Shown piece after piece: positions 10,621 to 23,370 of a DNA stretch of 64,000 nucleotides. This stretch comes from Steromphala cineraria. Taxonomy: Eukaryota; Mollusca; Gastropoda; Trochida; Trochidae. How positions within the stretch are numbered: the first letter of the stretch is position 1; each line of letters opens with the position of its first letter. Location of the stretch: assembly GCA_916613615.1 (NCBI GenBank), contig OU744724.1, forward strand, positions 19,640,171 to 19,704,170. Direction: 5' to 3'. The position numbers and the translations under genes are program-made. The notes beneath the pieces were generated by a model. That model made no database searches. It was given only the letters and a program-made list of their open reading frames with translations, and had not been told where the DNA came from.

Positions 10621-13400
10621 CACCCTTTTTTTCTTTTTTCCCCTAAAGAGTTTACCTTACCTCTGTCACTTAAATGAGACAACTTTAATAGCAATGATAT
10701 TTTCAGCAACAATCTGTTAATCGCCTTTTAAACAAGATCGGCAACAGTTGGCATATGTGGCATGTGTTGAAGATGGCAACAGCGTGATATTTAATGTCAA
10801 TTGCTTATTGCAACTTTGCCACACACCTCAAACAAGGATTTAGGTGTCACAACTAAGGTGACTAGGAGTAACCCAAAGTCGATCTTCATAGACAACATTG
10901 ATATCAAAGATAAGTGTTACATTAGTCCCGTATTCTTTAGCCTTTACGTCATGAAGTGGGATATAACTGATGTTTTTATTGTGGAGATGTTGGAATAAAG
11001 AAATGAATTTGAATTATATATCATTTGTAAACACCACATGTAAAATTATTAATAGTATATACACTGTACCTATTCTGCGGCTATTCAGTGACGACTATCC
11101 TTTTCATTGATTCTGACCATGATTATGTATTTCCTTTTCTAAAGTGAGACACACCAATCAAGTATTTCAAAACTTAGGTGTCATGTTGAGGTTGATATGT
11201 TCCTGGTCAGCATGATGGTTTGCTGAGTTAAACGTTTACATAGGATCTTTAGGTAATGTTAAATAAGATAAGATGTTAATATGACATATTGCTAATTGTC
11301 AAATTATAAGGCAGAAGTTATTGTTCTAAAGATATTTTGTGTTTCACTTCGAATTGACTATTACGAAACATACATTCATCTTAAGTGTTAACGATGAGAT
11401 ATTGCATTACACAATGCTGACATGCTGATTTTACACAGTGCAACCAACCCTTTCTTTGTCTCACACGCGACACCATCTACACAATCAATACCAAGTGCTT
11501 CAGGTGTTGGCATGGTGAAAATTCTTTCCTGCGCTGATGGACATCTCTCACGCAACTGCATCTATATTGGGAAACATACATGTCAAGGAAACGCTCTAGG
11601 GCTATAGTTATCTGATCTAGTCAAAAAGATAACATGTGCATGTTGCAGATTTTAATGCCATCTCCGCGATTCTACGGATTTATTTCCATAACAGACCAAA
11701 ATGTGTCAAACCCCCATACACTAACCAACAAGAAATGCTTTTAAGCCAAAACCAATTTATAAGACCATTTACAGTGTAGAAAAAAATATGTACAATGTGT
11801 GTAAGGAGGTGGACCAATTAAGAGGCCAACGTGTTATGGTTAAGGATTCATTTTGTAACGTAATCCATTCCCAACTGCTTGTGAATGATGCAGGGTTTCA
11901 TGATCAATGCTTTATCCGAAGCTTGAACGTTTTAAAGAAACCTCAGATTGTCAGTTCAACAAATCTTGGACAACAATTAGCATGCAAGGCCAATCACTTA
12001 CATAGTTGAATTTTGTCAATTCATAAATTTTGTGTTTCATATAATAATTGTGATTAAATTACAAAAAGAGCATTTCATCTACTCACTAGCTAGAACGATG
12101 GAAACAAGATTTAAGGTGTTATTCGAATATAAACATTGAAATCTACCTGTTGTGCCTTACACATGTCCTATGAAATTTATATATTGAGATTGAAGAGCTA
12201 AAATGTACATGTTTCATTTTTGATATCTCTATACACAGTACTCTCTATGACATCTGTGGAATAGAGTATTGTATTTGCTCATTATAAATCTGGCACAGAT
12301 GCATTGACAAGGGTATACATATTTAATATTTTTGTGGATTTTAATAAGGATTGTTCAACACATCAATCATATAAGCGGATATCAATATGGACATGCAACT
12401 GTCATTTTCATTTCATTTCACTGTGAATCCGCATATGCAATGATGGACTACTTCAAACTTTATACATTATTTTTTCATATTTTATGTGGCTTCTGAAGAG
12501 ATACTAAGATTCGTTACAACATTTGCAGCCGATTATCATTTCCAAGCATGAATTGTAGATTACCTTGATTCATAACAAGTGAGGCTTTTTTTAATGCTTA
12601 TGTTGCGTTTCAACAAACCCACGAAAGATCCCTTTTCCCTTTATTTGCACATTGTAGAAAGTCATTATTGTAATTCTCCCCAAGATTGAAATTTATATCT
12701 ATCAATCCATGCCTGCAACAGACGCTTTTTTTAGCCTTTTCCAAAAAATGAAACAATTTGAAGTTAGTTGTTGAGGAAGGAATATCTTGTCTTAACCTTT
12801 CATGACATCACATTATCGTTAAACTAAAATGATATTTTTGTTTCCTGAGAGACATGAATATTAAATCTGTACAGTTGAGTTAAAATACATAAGAATGCTT
12901 TTGATAATTTACCTCTGTAAGCTGATTCATGTATGTCAGCCAGCGTTAAGACTATTTTAAAACTCAGCTACTGTGGGTTGTCTCAAAGTGATTTGGTTGC
13001 AGGCAATATTCAACTAGACCTGTAATACTCTGTAATGATTCAATTCCGAACAAACTCTGATTTGCAAGAAGTGTTCTTATTCCTATTCAGATAATTCGTT
13101 TAACAATAGTATCACTGAAGTGGCCAAACCAGAAACTCTCGATAATAAGGTTTTGTTTTTATTTTTTTTGTAAAGCTAAATAATGTCAGTCAATCAGAGA
13201 CATATTAACCCATTGGTAACTCTTGGTAAAAATCACAGATCTTCAATGGTAATATCAAGATGTCTTTCTGTAATGGCACCATGAGCTCTTGGTTATAAAT
13301 AAACCTTTACTCATATATTCAATATTTTGGTAATTTATCAATATATCTTTCAAATATTATTCTTATTAGTCAAAACAGTTTCTTGATCTGCTTTAAGAAT
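10621..13400. other. No gene seen; one T block and a possible retroelement tail
   Basis: Open frames are below about 75 codons and unrecognised, including 11,788-12,009 on the plus strand. A 3'-end-like stretch with AATAAAG followed by 'aatttgaatt' near 10,993 resembles the tail of a non-LTR element, but no coding part precedes it. Confidence 0.3.
11533..11601 (-). promoter_or_regulatory. T block, copy 1 of 7 (degenerate TATA)
   Basis: Matches the T blocks at 25.3-56.5 kb through tctcacgcaactgcat and the 'catgtcaaggaaa' stretch. On the minus strand the TATA position reads AATATAGATGCAGTTGCG, so the box is altered compared with TATAAATG elsewhere. Confidence 0.3.
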
Positions 13401-13417
13401 CAATTATAGATTAATAG

Positions 13418-13735
13418 ACCTTACCTTTAGACTTTAAACACTTACAACTTAAATAGCAGTTGTTTCCTTCAAATTGAGGTACAGTTTAAGCCACATCTGT
13501 TACACTCAGGAAAAGATGAGATAGTAACTATACATGTATACATTATTAACTAATAATAGAATCATCAATAGTAAGGTAATCGATATTGCCTCTTATGTCA
13601 ATAACGCCAAAAAAATGTGTCTTTACATTCAGACTAGTGTGATGCGGATATCTTTTTTATCACAATTTTCTTTCTTTGCGTAAGGCAAGTCTGCTCTCAC
13701 ATCTATCTAAAGATAGTAAAGTCTCTATAACAAGA
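13418..13735 (+). repeat. ~320-bp duplication, copy 1
   Basis: Direct repeat of about 15,063-15,382. Shared stretches include cactcaggaaaagatgag, attattaactaata and ttttatcacaattttctttc. A 93-codon minus-strand frame overlaps its right end (13,660-13,941) and contains a hydrophobic run (CVLILVLLSSVVYF). I do not recognise that frame. Confidence 0.7.
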
Positions 13736-14707
13736 AAAGCCTTTAAAAAGGCATGCTTGGTGCCACATAGGCAGATGAAGGAGATTGTGATTTGTCGAAC
13801 AATTCGGGGATAAGTGAAATATACAACACTGGATAACAGCACTAATATTAACACACAAGTATTACTCAAAGTTAACTTCACAAAATTAATTTCTATCAAC
13901 ACGAATTGCTGAAAGTTATGAATATTTTTTACATTCATCAACGACTGTTGGTATATTTCATATCAAAATACACGAGGGTGACAATCTATTTATCATCCAA
14001 ATTCACTCTTTTTGACATCTTAGAGAAAAAATGTAAATCTCTGAACACAGCAACACTAGATTTTCAAGACAGTGATGTCATTGCATAGTGAGGTCACTAT
14101 GTTTATGATGTTGTGGCATTGTGATGTAGTAACTTGAAGTAAAAGCACTGTGTAGCGTTGACAATGACAGGAAATTGTGCAAAACGTACTGCCAAAACGA
14201 TATCTCCTTGTCATGCTGGTTAATTATTAACAGTAGTATAACAGATAATAAAGAAAATACTTTCCGATGATCTGACGGGATTTCAACCCAGGTCCGCTGA
14301 GCTAACGTTTGGAACCAGCGATGTAGGTCATATTCTAAATATAGCATGAGTCAATTTCAGTACTCTGATAATAAATACATGTTTTCAACGTAAACATTTA
14401 GTGACATCGTTAAGTATGACTTGTCACGTGGTCGTAAGTGATCTACCTATTAGTAAACATAAGTCTTATTTCGATGTCACCATCGTACTTTCACAAACAT
14501 TACTTTTAATTCGCCAGGCGAGCCCAGCGTGAAATTAAATCGCGTGGGTTATAAAAAAGTGGATTCTGCGATTATTGAATGCGAACTAATTAACGCTTTA
14601 TCTGGAACAAATGCAGACTCTTCTTCAAATGAAGATGTTTTTAAATGAGTCTGTTAACATTTATCAGCATCTTTATAGAAAACATTGTTTCTCTTTTAAT
14701 ATAACAT

Positions 14708-14904
14708 TTAAAGGGGCAGTAGCACGTTTTTTGAGAATTTTATATTTAAAAATTTTCACTGATAATTGTATGTTAACGCTAAATGTATTACTTTGATAGT
14801 GTCAAAAATCTCATTACACAAGCCAATCATTCATAGTCAGAGAACAAAGTATGAAGATTTACCTAAAATCCATTGGCGGCCATTTTTGTGTGAACACCTT
14901 TAAT
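14708..14904 (+). mobile_element. Half copy of the TTAA-flanked MITE (left part)
   Basis: Starts TTAA then AGGGGCAGTAGCACGTTTT and follows the full copy at 39,005 closely through 'ggcggccattttt' to about 14,904. There it breaks into unrelated sequence. The right terminal repeat is missing, so this copy cannot move. Confidence 0.75.
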
Positions 14905-15035
14905 GCTACAGCTCTGTTCATTGGTCTTTTGATTTGGATACAACACATGTGATTGACGCGGCTTCCCTTTGAAAATATCAAGAGTAATATAGAGAGAATT
15001 CAGAAAAGTTTTAGAAAAATCAAATCATAATACTT

Positions 15036-15062
15036 GGTGCCCTTTGGGGCACCAAGCAATAA
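15036..15062. other. Short perfect hairpin
   Basis: CTTGGTGCCC, a four-base loop (tttg) and the exact inverse complement GGGCACCAAG. It sits between the half MITE and the second copy of the 320-bp duplication. It may mark the edge of an unidentified repeat; no transcript context is visible. Confidence 0.4.
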
Positions 15063-15382
15063 CATCTACCTAAAGGCTTTAAACACTTACAACTTAAATA
15101 GTAGTTTCCTTGATGTACAGGTTAAGCCACTTCTGTAACACTCAGGAAAAGATGAGGTAGCAACTATACATGTTTACATTATTAACTAATAGTATAATCA
15201 TCAATAGTAAGGTAATAAAGATTTTCTCCTATGTCAATAAGGCCAAAAAATTAAAAAATGTGTTTGGTCTTTACAGACAGACTAGAGTCATGCGTATTTC
15301 TTTTTTATCACAATTTTCTTTCTTGGAGTAAGGCAAGTCTGCTCTCACATCTATTTAAAGATAGTAAAGTCTCTATAATAAC
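15063..15382 (+). repeat. ~320-bp duplication, copy 2
   Basis: Direct repeat of 13,418-13,735 with scattered substitutions and small gaps. The small ORF at 15,398 starts just after its end, so the duplication may have carried upstream sequence to that ORF. Confidence 0.7.
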
Positions 15383-15397
15383 AGCTACCTATATACA

Positions 15398-15580
15398 ATG
15401 GTCGTATTTATTTGTTTCCTGATTGCTAGTTATATGCAGGTTCAAATGATTTCAGGACACAATGCAAACATACGCATGTTACCCAGTGTTCAAAATGTTG
15501 TTTTATCCACAGCTCACGTGAAGCACAACCACTATCATACCAAGAAGTGTTCCATAGGTACAGACTGTGATAAAACATGA
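15398..15580 (+). CDS. Hypothetical small secreted peptide (60 aa)
   Basis: A true ATG in fair context (acaATGG) opens 60 codons. The N-terminus is hydrophobic (MVVFICFLIASYMQ), like a signal peptide, and the tail is His-rich with two cysteines (HVKHNHYHTKKC, GTDC). A TATA-like tctataataac lies about 25 bp upstream of the ATG, and AATAAATAAA occurs at about 15,734, some 150 bp after the stop. An internal ATGCAG|GTTC could act as a splice donor instead. No family is recognised, and an ORF of this length is not rare in AT-rich DNA. Confidence 0.3.
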   Translation: MVVFICFLIASYMQVQMISGHNANIRMLPSVQNVVLSTAHVKHNHYHTKKCSIGTDCDKT

Positions 15581-16361
15581 TTAGATTCACATAACATCAT
15601 CAAATCGCAACTTTAATAGTCAAAAGTATGGTAAAATATGTGTCTGATTTCAGGAGGCTTTTCTGAACGTAGAGTCTTTTCATAGCCCTGGACAAAAGGA
15701 AGAATTATCGAAAAAATGGCTTGGCAGCAAGGCAATAAATAAATGAATTTAAATTTTTTTTACCATGATTATATAATGGTTTTGTCCTTACTGCAGTGTC
15801 ACAATAATCTTTTGTGATATAATCGTGTGATTATGGCATACGCGCGCTGATAAGAGTATAATACACTGTGTTGTGAGTTACAGAATTATTTCTAAATTAT
15901 GTATTTCAATCCATCAACGCACCTTACTTATAATTTGAAGAAATCACAAATGCCTACACTGCTCAATGACAAAAAATCGGAAAGTAAAACGACATTGATA
16001 TTTACAACGTTTAATCCTTATCTAACTGCAATGGAAACGTTTGACAAAATTGGCACCAAATCTGTAACATGTTTATCATAGATAAACACATTATGAAACA
16101 TTCCATAAGGTCTTTTAATACATACCCATAATGAATAAATAAGATACTGGATACAAGGAATTGTCGATAATGGATGAAATCACTAATAGGGGATTCTTGA
16201 TTTATAGAGATTTCCCTCGAAATTCAAGCCTCTGTTGGATAAAGACAAGCATGATGTTTGGGGTCATTTTGAAGTTGTCATCATCATATTGATTTCTTAA
16301 GTAGTGGTGTCTGATCTAGAGAACCAGTTATCTGTTTGAGATTAATATGCATAGGTTAGCC

Positions 16362-16439
16362 ATGAATGACGTGTCTTGTTTCCAGACTATTGTACTTGCA
16401 TCTTTCATAATGACTTCGGCGGCAAATACAGGGTGCGAG
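16362..16439 (+). CDS. Candidate first coding exon with signal peptide
   Basis: The ATG opens a 26-codon stretch with a hydrophobic core (TIVLASFIMTSAA) and then NTGCE, ending exactly at GAG|GTGAGT, a near-consensus splice donor. Signal peptides are commonly encoded this way in secreted proteins. Upstream sequence (tatctgtttgagattaat) is shared with the repeat at 2,480 and 6,810, where the ATG is absent. A possible second exon after tctttag lies at 16,648-16,722 (LLIKVMYSGSYISLL, ending QMIC then TAG). Together they would give about 50 residues. Whether it is expressed is unknown. Confidence 0.3.
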
Positions 16440-16647
16440 GTGAGTCATCACTAAATAATTGCTATACTTTGTTTTGTAAGTACGTCTCAGTTTCAAAATG
16501 CATATGTATAATTGAAAATAAGAGTTTTAGTTTTAACTGTTGAACACCCTTGAGATTTCTTAAAATACCAAATCTATCAATGATATACATACACATCTAT
16601 TAAATACAACAAAACCCATATACTACTTCAACCTAAACATTCTTTAG

Positions 16648-16722
16648 CTGCTGATCAAAGTAATGTATAGCGGTTCATACATCTCATTACTGATAAACAG
16701 AGATGAACAGATGATATGCTAG
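16648..16722 (+). CDS. Possible second exon of the 16.36-kb signal-peptide gene
   Basis: Begins after cctaaacattctttag, which offers a branch-like ctaaac and an acceptor AG. Phase 0 fits the 16,439 donor, with an intron of 208 bp. It encodes 24 residues ending in QMIC before TAG. The short length makes this weak. Confidence 0.2.
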   Translation: MLIKVMYSGSYISLLINRDEQMIC

Positions 16723-16999
16723 TCATGAAACATGTCTGTGGTAAAGTTGATTGAGACACAATGATTGATGAATCTAGAACAAAATAATAATCTAGTTTAG
16801 GAACACATAAAATATTTATATTGCTGTCAGTGTGTCAAAAGTAGTCAAAATTGGACTATATGGGTCAGTTTATTGTGACGCCACAAGGAATGAATGCACA
16901 TGGTATGGTTGCACATTATTCTGCATTCATCGAGAAATGGCAACAGGTTTTTGAGAGCTCTCGTCCAATCAGAATCGCGGAAATTAGTGTAACAAAATC

Positions 17000-19900
17000 A
17001 TCTTGTAACATACTGATATGAGGGCTGATGAAATCAATTTCATTGTTCTTGAACTTTGTTTAAATATATTCTTTTGATCAATAAGTATGAAGATAAGAAG
17101 GTACTGGGTCAATGTTTCTACTGTAGTAAGATATCAATGTTGTACTCTTTAAAAATGGAGATACAGGAACGGAATGTTGAATTGGAATGCATCCCCTATT
17201 TATAACACTAAAATGTCGTACCCTGGGAATGATATGAAAGAGAAAATAAATCGATTACTCCTTATAAAACAGATGCCTATTCATTGATTCAAATGAACTA
17301 CCAAATAACAATGTAAAACAATATACATTATATATAAGATATAATGAACAATATGATGGTATTTATTTTTTCTGAATATAACCATTGTCTTTGATAAACA
17401 AAGACAACTTGATCTTTTAGTTTTCATTAAATTTTTGTGATAATGAGTTGAAATTCATACATCAAAAGATGTTTTATCATGTACGATCATGTATGGTTTC
17501 ATGTACGATAACCGAACATTGAAAGTTCGGTCCATTTTCACCAATATTACGAATAATGCAATCTGATGGATTAAGACAGATCCATAAACTTGTGAGTTAA
17601 AGGCTCATATTGCCTGTTCGGTTGATTCTTGTTATTGAGTCATAAGCTTAAGTTTAATCATATTAAAACTATCATACCATAAAGAAAGAATAAGAATAAA
17701 GACATAATAGCCAATAACATTGAATTCCATATTCAGTTTTAAGGTTACTTTGATTTTGACACCAACATACCGTGCTTTTGTATAAGCAGGTTTCCAAGAC
17801 AGTGACATCTTATATGATTAATTAATTTCCTGACAAGTTCCTGACTTCTCTCAAAATAATTTTGCTGCTAGGGAAATTAAGTGCTTTGTGCATATTTCGT
17901 TGTTCAATATGTATAATAACATACTCGTACTTATAAATTCATAATTAATTTTGTAGTGACTGTACATATGCTAAACCTTTTTGTAATAAACTTCTCATAT
18001 ATCATTGTGACATAACACATTATGACTCTAAAGTGTGGAAGTCGATTCAACAAAGATGCGGAAGATTTTTATCCTGCTGAACAAAGATAAACTGGTGCTA
18101 AAATGAGCTCTGAACATTTTTCATAAGCTTATTCGTGAACTATTTTCGTAAAGGCAAAGGGTCCCCAAAAATGTTACTCTTGTAGTCAGTTCATGTGTAA
18201 AGTTATACAAATTCACTCAATATTTTAAGTGATTCACCGCCACAGATAGGCAATTATATTATAAATCTAACTATCAGAACATTATGCAGTTCGATCTCTA
18301 CCTGAGTACTGTTATTAGGGCAGTCTGGTCATAAGACAGTGTATTCCATTCCCGACTAATCGCTGCTTTATCTAGAACAGACAGTCCATCTCATGGTCAA
18401 TATCGTAACTACAATTTCTAATCACCCAATTTCATCTAAAGGCTTTCACCCATCATGACAAAAGTCAATCAGAAGGTATCATCGATGGATGAAAATTGAG
18501 TTTCAGATATGCACAGGAATGGATTGACCATCTTTATCAGTTCCATTTATTTCATTCATTTAGAAATGAACACACATACGCACACATGTTTTGAAAACTT
18601 CGTTTTCAATTGTAAAATGGTATTTAGAGTATAAATAACATAAGAAGGATCTATCTAAAAATCAAATTGTAATTTATGTAAGTTTTTTAATGAGATTATA
18701 CTTTTCATACAATAATTTCAATTGAAAGTTTAGTGGTTTAGGGTCCTTGCACTCATTGAAAAGGATATATTTGTTCTCTCTGATCAAGAAATGAAGGAAG
18801 GTTTTTATACATTTGAGTTGGGGGTCACTCCACTCATCGAAAAAGTTGTCCCCATATCCCGTTTTTTTGCTTTCACTGGCAGCCTTTCACAAAGAACTAA
18901 TGCTCTTATAATTGATAATCCCTAATTTTTATGAACCCAATTGTTTCTTATAATGTTTTAAGCCTCCGGATAAATTTCGGTTGGATAATTTGTCAACTTT
19001 TTCAAAGTACACGCTTTATTGGAAATACTTGTATATACAAAATATTTGTTACAACTACAAGGTTTTTCAGATTTTAATTAACAGTTAAATGTTACAAATT
19101 GTTCTGTTTTAGAATTTATACATTTAGTCAATATTTGAATAATGAAAGATATGTTTGTTTTCATGTGATTGTATCCAAATCGCGGATTGATTTTGTAACT
19201 TCCTCATCTTCTGTAAATCTAGAATCAACACAAAGCAATAATTGATAAACATTTTCTAAGATATTTGCCGCCCAGTTTCTCAGAATTAATTATAATGAAG
19301 GGACACATGATGCCAAGATACGACTTAACTCTCAACGTCAGCTGCAATAATACACCATATTGGAATAAGGAACTATTATGTGACATTTAAGAGAGACATG
19401 GTCTCTATTCGACAGTGAGAGTTGTCGCATAATCAACAGATTGGCTGTCTCTGTTATGTCTCAAGGTCTGCGAGTCTAATCAAGCTAAGTGGATTGCTAT
19501 AATGTTGGAAGTGAACAAATGAATGGTATCAGTTGTCGGTGTCTGGAATTCTATGTAACTATATTCTAACCATAAGTTAATTCTCTTATATTATACTAAA
19601 TCCAGCACATCCAGCAGTTCATTTTATTTTTGTTGATTTAAAACAAACAAATATGTGATTGATGAAATTCCTTTATACAGATACTTAAACATACTGAGAA
19701 ATTTAATACAATTTAATTTAATTTATAACAAAAACAATGTGTGATAGATTAAAGTTCTTTTTTAAAGAAACTCAAACACATTAAGAAGTCCACTAAATTT
19801 GGGTAAACTTAAAAACAATACATGATAGATTAAATTCATGTATGATATTTTGCGATTTGATAGCATTTTAATGATAATTATTATTTACATTGATAAATTT

Positions 19901-20690
19901 TATGAAATTGATTGTTTCACAGATAACATCTCGATTAAAATGAGCAATCAAAACTCCAAGATGATTAAATATGCTTTACAAACAAAAGTTTGTGTTAAAA
20001 AAAACAACTTAATTTTGACAACGTTGATGAATTCAAAAAAATATCTGAAATTTATCCTGATATATCCTTGTTTCTATAATCATTTGCCTTCGTTTATCAT
20101 TTAGGCTAAAGTAAAGAACAAACATATTATGACAGGTTACAAATATTTTTGGCTTTTTTGACAAAGAAATCATGCAATATTGAGTCGGTCGCTTACACCC
20201 ACAAAAGGCAGAATCTAGGCATGGAAGATGTCAATATCTGATATATATCTTTGTATGACCTCAGAATAAAATGTTCAAAACTTGTATGCAGTATAGATTC
20301 TTGTGAACCATCTTTTTATCTTAGGCATTTGACTGTGATAAGCATAGCACAGTTTTACCAGACACCAACCCTCAGAGATATTTCCAATCTCCACTATTTT
20401 AATGGGTTCAGCTAGATAGTTGCAGTATAAGCCATTGGCATCAATACTTCTCATGATAAGGTTTCTTATTGAGTTCAAACCGTAAGGTTAGAAAAGTATC
20501 TATGTCATATCATGTTTTCGATGAAAATCTTATTCCTCTCAACCAGCCTTCGACGCATTCAGAATCGAGAATTTTAAAAAATCAATATTTGTACGTATAT
20601 TGTTTAAAACAGTATTAAATCATGTATAGTTTAAAATCACTATCAAAATTTATAAAGATTACAAAACCCCCCTTCTCATCGACAGACTTA
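17000..20690. other. No gene or repeat recognised
   Basis: AT-rich sequence with only short unrecognised frames. The longest is 88 codons at 19,838-20,104 on the plus strand, rich in Asn, Lys and Ile as expected for chance in such DNA. A 6-bp-stem hairpin (CCGAAC attgaaa GTTCGG) occurs near 17,512. Confidence 0.3.
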
Positions 20691-21159
20691 AGGAAGAACA
20701 ATCACCAAAAATCAAAATTTTCGCCAAAAGGGTACTCTAGATAGAGTTACTCTGATTGGTCACATTTTAAAAAAGAGAATTCAAAACCATGTCTTTTTCG
20801 ACAATCAACTTTCAAATTATTTAGTGACATCTTAGGTAGCTTTCATGCAATGATACTGATCATGTGATGGGAAATGTGTATGGTCGAGGTTTTTAGCAAG
20901 AGTGCGTATATTTACGAGTTGTCTTTTTATCATTAGGAGGAAACCTTAAAACGTCTGCTCAGTACGTTAGTGCAGAATGATATCATAACGTATCAAAGAT
21001 ATCAGTCACAGTCCGGAGTGAGCCCCGGTAAGCAACATGAGGGCTGTACATCATATAGCCTTTAGAATGAGGGAGGCGGTATTGTTATCTAAACGTCTAA
21101 ATTCTTTATATTAATAGTTTTTTTGTGAATTTTTTTAATTTTAAAACAATAATATTAAA

Positions 21160-21445
21160 CCTTCGGCTTGTTCAACGAGACAGTTGCACAACATATTATT
21201 CTTATGTAACCAACACACACATTCTTGATAACTAGGTTATCTTTTACATGGACTTTCTTTCAGCCCTTAAATGTTATGGGCTAAATAAGTCTTTCAGTCT
21301 GAGAAAACAAATCTACTCAACCTTTCATTTAGGTCTCAGGTCTTTACAGAGGTCCCCACGTGAATGTCAAGTAGTCCTTGTGTGATAACACTAAGAACCG
21401 GTGATGATTGCACATTCTGTGATGATTACTGTAATGCTTTGCTCA
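21160..21445. repeat. Z block, copy 3 of 5
   Basis: Motifs are as in the other copies, and very close to copy 4: gtccccacgtgaatgtcaag, aagaaccggtgatgattgc, acattctgtgatgattactg. It contains a CACGTG E-box that copies 1, 2 and 5 lack. All frames are closed within about 30 codons. Conservation of the core across five diverged copies suggests a regulatory or structural-RNA role, or a shared ancestral exon. Confidence 0.6.
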
Positions 21446-22212
21446 TTTATCCTCCTATCTTAATAATTCATGTCATGATTTAGTTTCATAAAAGAGATCC
21501 TACATGTTCCGGACGACTATATCTTTGTGTTTGGTGCTTTAAATATCATGATAAATGCTCACACAAATATGAAACAATTTAAAATCTAATTCAATAATGA
21601 CAATATATATGAATATGAACATTTTCAATGAAAACCAAAAGACAATTATTATCATCATTCTTATTAACTACTATTAATTCCGACTGGTCTTCTTTCGCAA
21701 AGTTTTAAGGTTACACTTATGCATCCTAGGAGCTCTTTACATAAGGCAAATGCCTTGTAGTGCCTACATATAGTCAGCCAATGAAATAACTTCAACTCTA
21801 CTATATCGACAGAACCCGGATGAGAAGACCAAGGGATTAGAGGTGTTCTGCTTCAGGCCTCTTGCATAATGGCATTTCATTGGCTAAAACTAAACAAATG
21901 ATGCCATATATAGCCCTGAAGCAGTTTCTTTCAGCGACATGACACATATCTTCATAGATATCAGGATATTGCTGATACCAGGGTGCAAAAGTATGCTATT
22001 GTAGCAGAATTCATACTCGTCAGGGGCCATACATTGTTTTGTTTTCAAGTATAATATCATTTTATGTAATTTTCAAATAGAAAAGAAAAATATCAAATAT
22101 ACATTATATTATTCAAATGGTAAAATGGTCAGAAAAAAGGTCGATATACCAAGAATATGCACTTGCTTTTGCTTAAGATCGCAATGATGCATATGTAAGT
22201 CAGTACTTTGTA

Positions 22213-22425
22213 TTGCTACTGATCTGTAATGGTATCCTTTCGACAGTGGTTTATGCAAAATTCTTACCAACTCTTTGTGTAATGCAATTGCCAGTTGTGG
22301 AAGTCGTTGTGGTGTGTTGTGACATGTGTTGGCCATTCATCGAATTCAATTGCTGCTTTACATGTATCTGGTTCTTGTGGTTAGAATGTCATAGAACATT
22401 GGTCGAACATTTCCTAAAATAATTA
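22213..22425. other. Conserved block with open frames, third diverged copy
   Basis: Aligned to the blocks at 4.5 and 10.2 kb through aatgcaa(c/t)tgccagt, and through a matching end where the plus frame reads ECHRTLVEHFLK then stops. It sits about 0.8 kb after Z block copy 3, whereas the other two sit about 0.2-0.3 kb after their Z blocks. Confidence 0.25.
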
Positions 22426-23370
22426 ATAGTTGTGAAGTCGCCAAGGCTGTGAGAGATAATTGGGCAAGTGACAAGTAACAACATTTGAAATAATGTTTGC
22501 CTTTAAATTGTGATCGGTTACCCAAACATTTTTGCAAACAAAAGTGAATGTTAAGATTACTGCTTTTAACCATTAAAGTCTTAACAATTATAAAATTTTT
22601 TTTGTCCTATTTTTATTTTTCATTCTGTTGATAATAATTCCTATAAAAATCAATAGAAAAAACTTTATTTATATAGGCTGACATTCATCAACATTCAAAT
22701 TCATAAGCATTAGCAATATACACAATTCAATTTGAATCGAGGGCTGCACATAAAGGGTTAAAGAAGAGAAAACCGATACGAAAAACTTCTTTCCAAAACG
22801 TCCTTGTGTCAATAGTGTTCACAGTTGCCGTGCAAAGAAAAACAGTGATAGTTATTGTCGTTTTAAGACGTTGTTGCAAAGGCGTTACTCAGAAAACGAG
22901 TAAAGTCAAATGCCCATGTGGGTAAGCCTATAAACATTAAGCAAGTGGGACCAATCCTGTTATTTAAAGTTTGCACTTAATTTGCATTGAAAAGAGGTTG
23001 TCATCATGCTGACTCTAAGTGGTAAAAAAGAAAGAAAATAACTCAATGGATTGAATTGAAACTTTAAAGTCGCAATCTAAAGTTGTTTCTTGCAGACCAT
23101 TTCCTCCAACAAGCGCCAGGAGAAGTGTTTGTTCAAAAGAAATCAGCAAATCCAAGGACTACTACATCTTGGCCATTGACTTCTGATAGTATCTTCTTGT
23201 CATAGCAATGAACACCACTCAGATCATTCCTCTTTTGAGATTTAAGCCGCCGAACCAAACTGTAAGGAATAAATGACATTCAATAAAAAAAGCTAGTTAT
23301 CGCCTTTGTTTTGAAAATACTTCAATCTCCATTTACTGTAATTGAAATGGAAGTCCAAGCTTGAAACTTA

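Noticed and set aside
13660..13941. 93-codon minus ORF with membrane-like stretches (possible receptor fragment)
   Set aside because: Only partly present in the duplicated copy, with no conserved receptor motif. Hydrophobic runs are common by chance in AT-rich frames.
14265..14335. tRNA gene or tRNA-derived SINE on the minus strand
   Set aside because: It has an A-box-like TAGCTCAGCGG and a B-box-like GGTTGAAATCC, but they are almost adjacent, with no room for an anticodon arm, and no acceptor stem pairs.
15036..15062. Rho-independent terminator
   Set aside because: The hairpin is perfect, but the sequence is eukaryotic and no U-run or upstream gene follows the bacterial pattern.
21380..21450. 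Cysteine-rich plus-strand peptide in the Z block (GDDCTFCDDYCN)
   Set aside because: The cysteines are lost in the 56-kb copy and the frame has stops in the 4- and 9.8-kb copies. The frame also closes quickly upstream.
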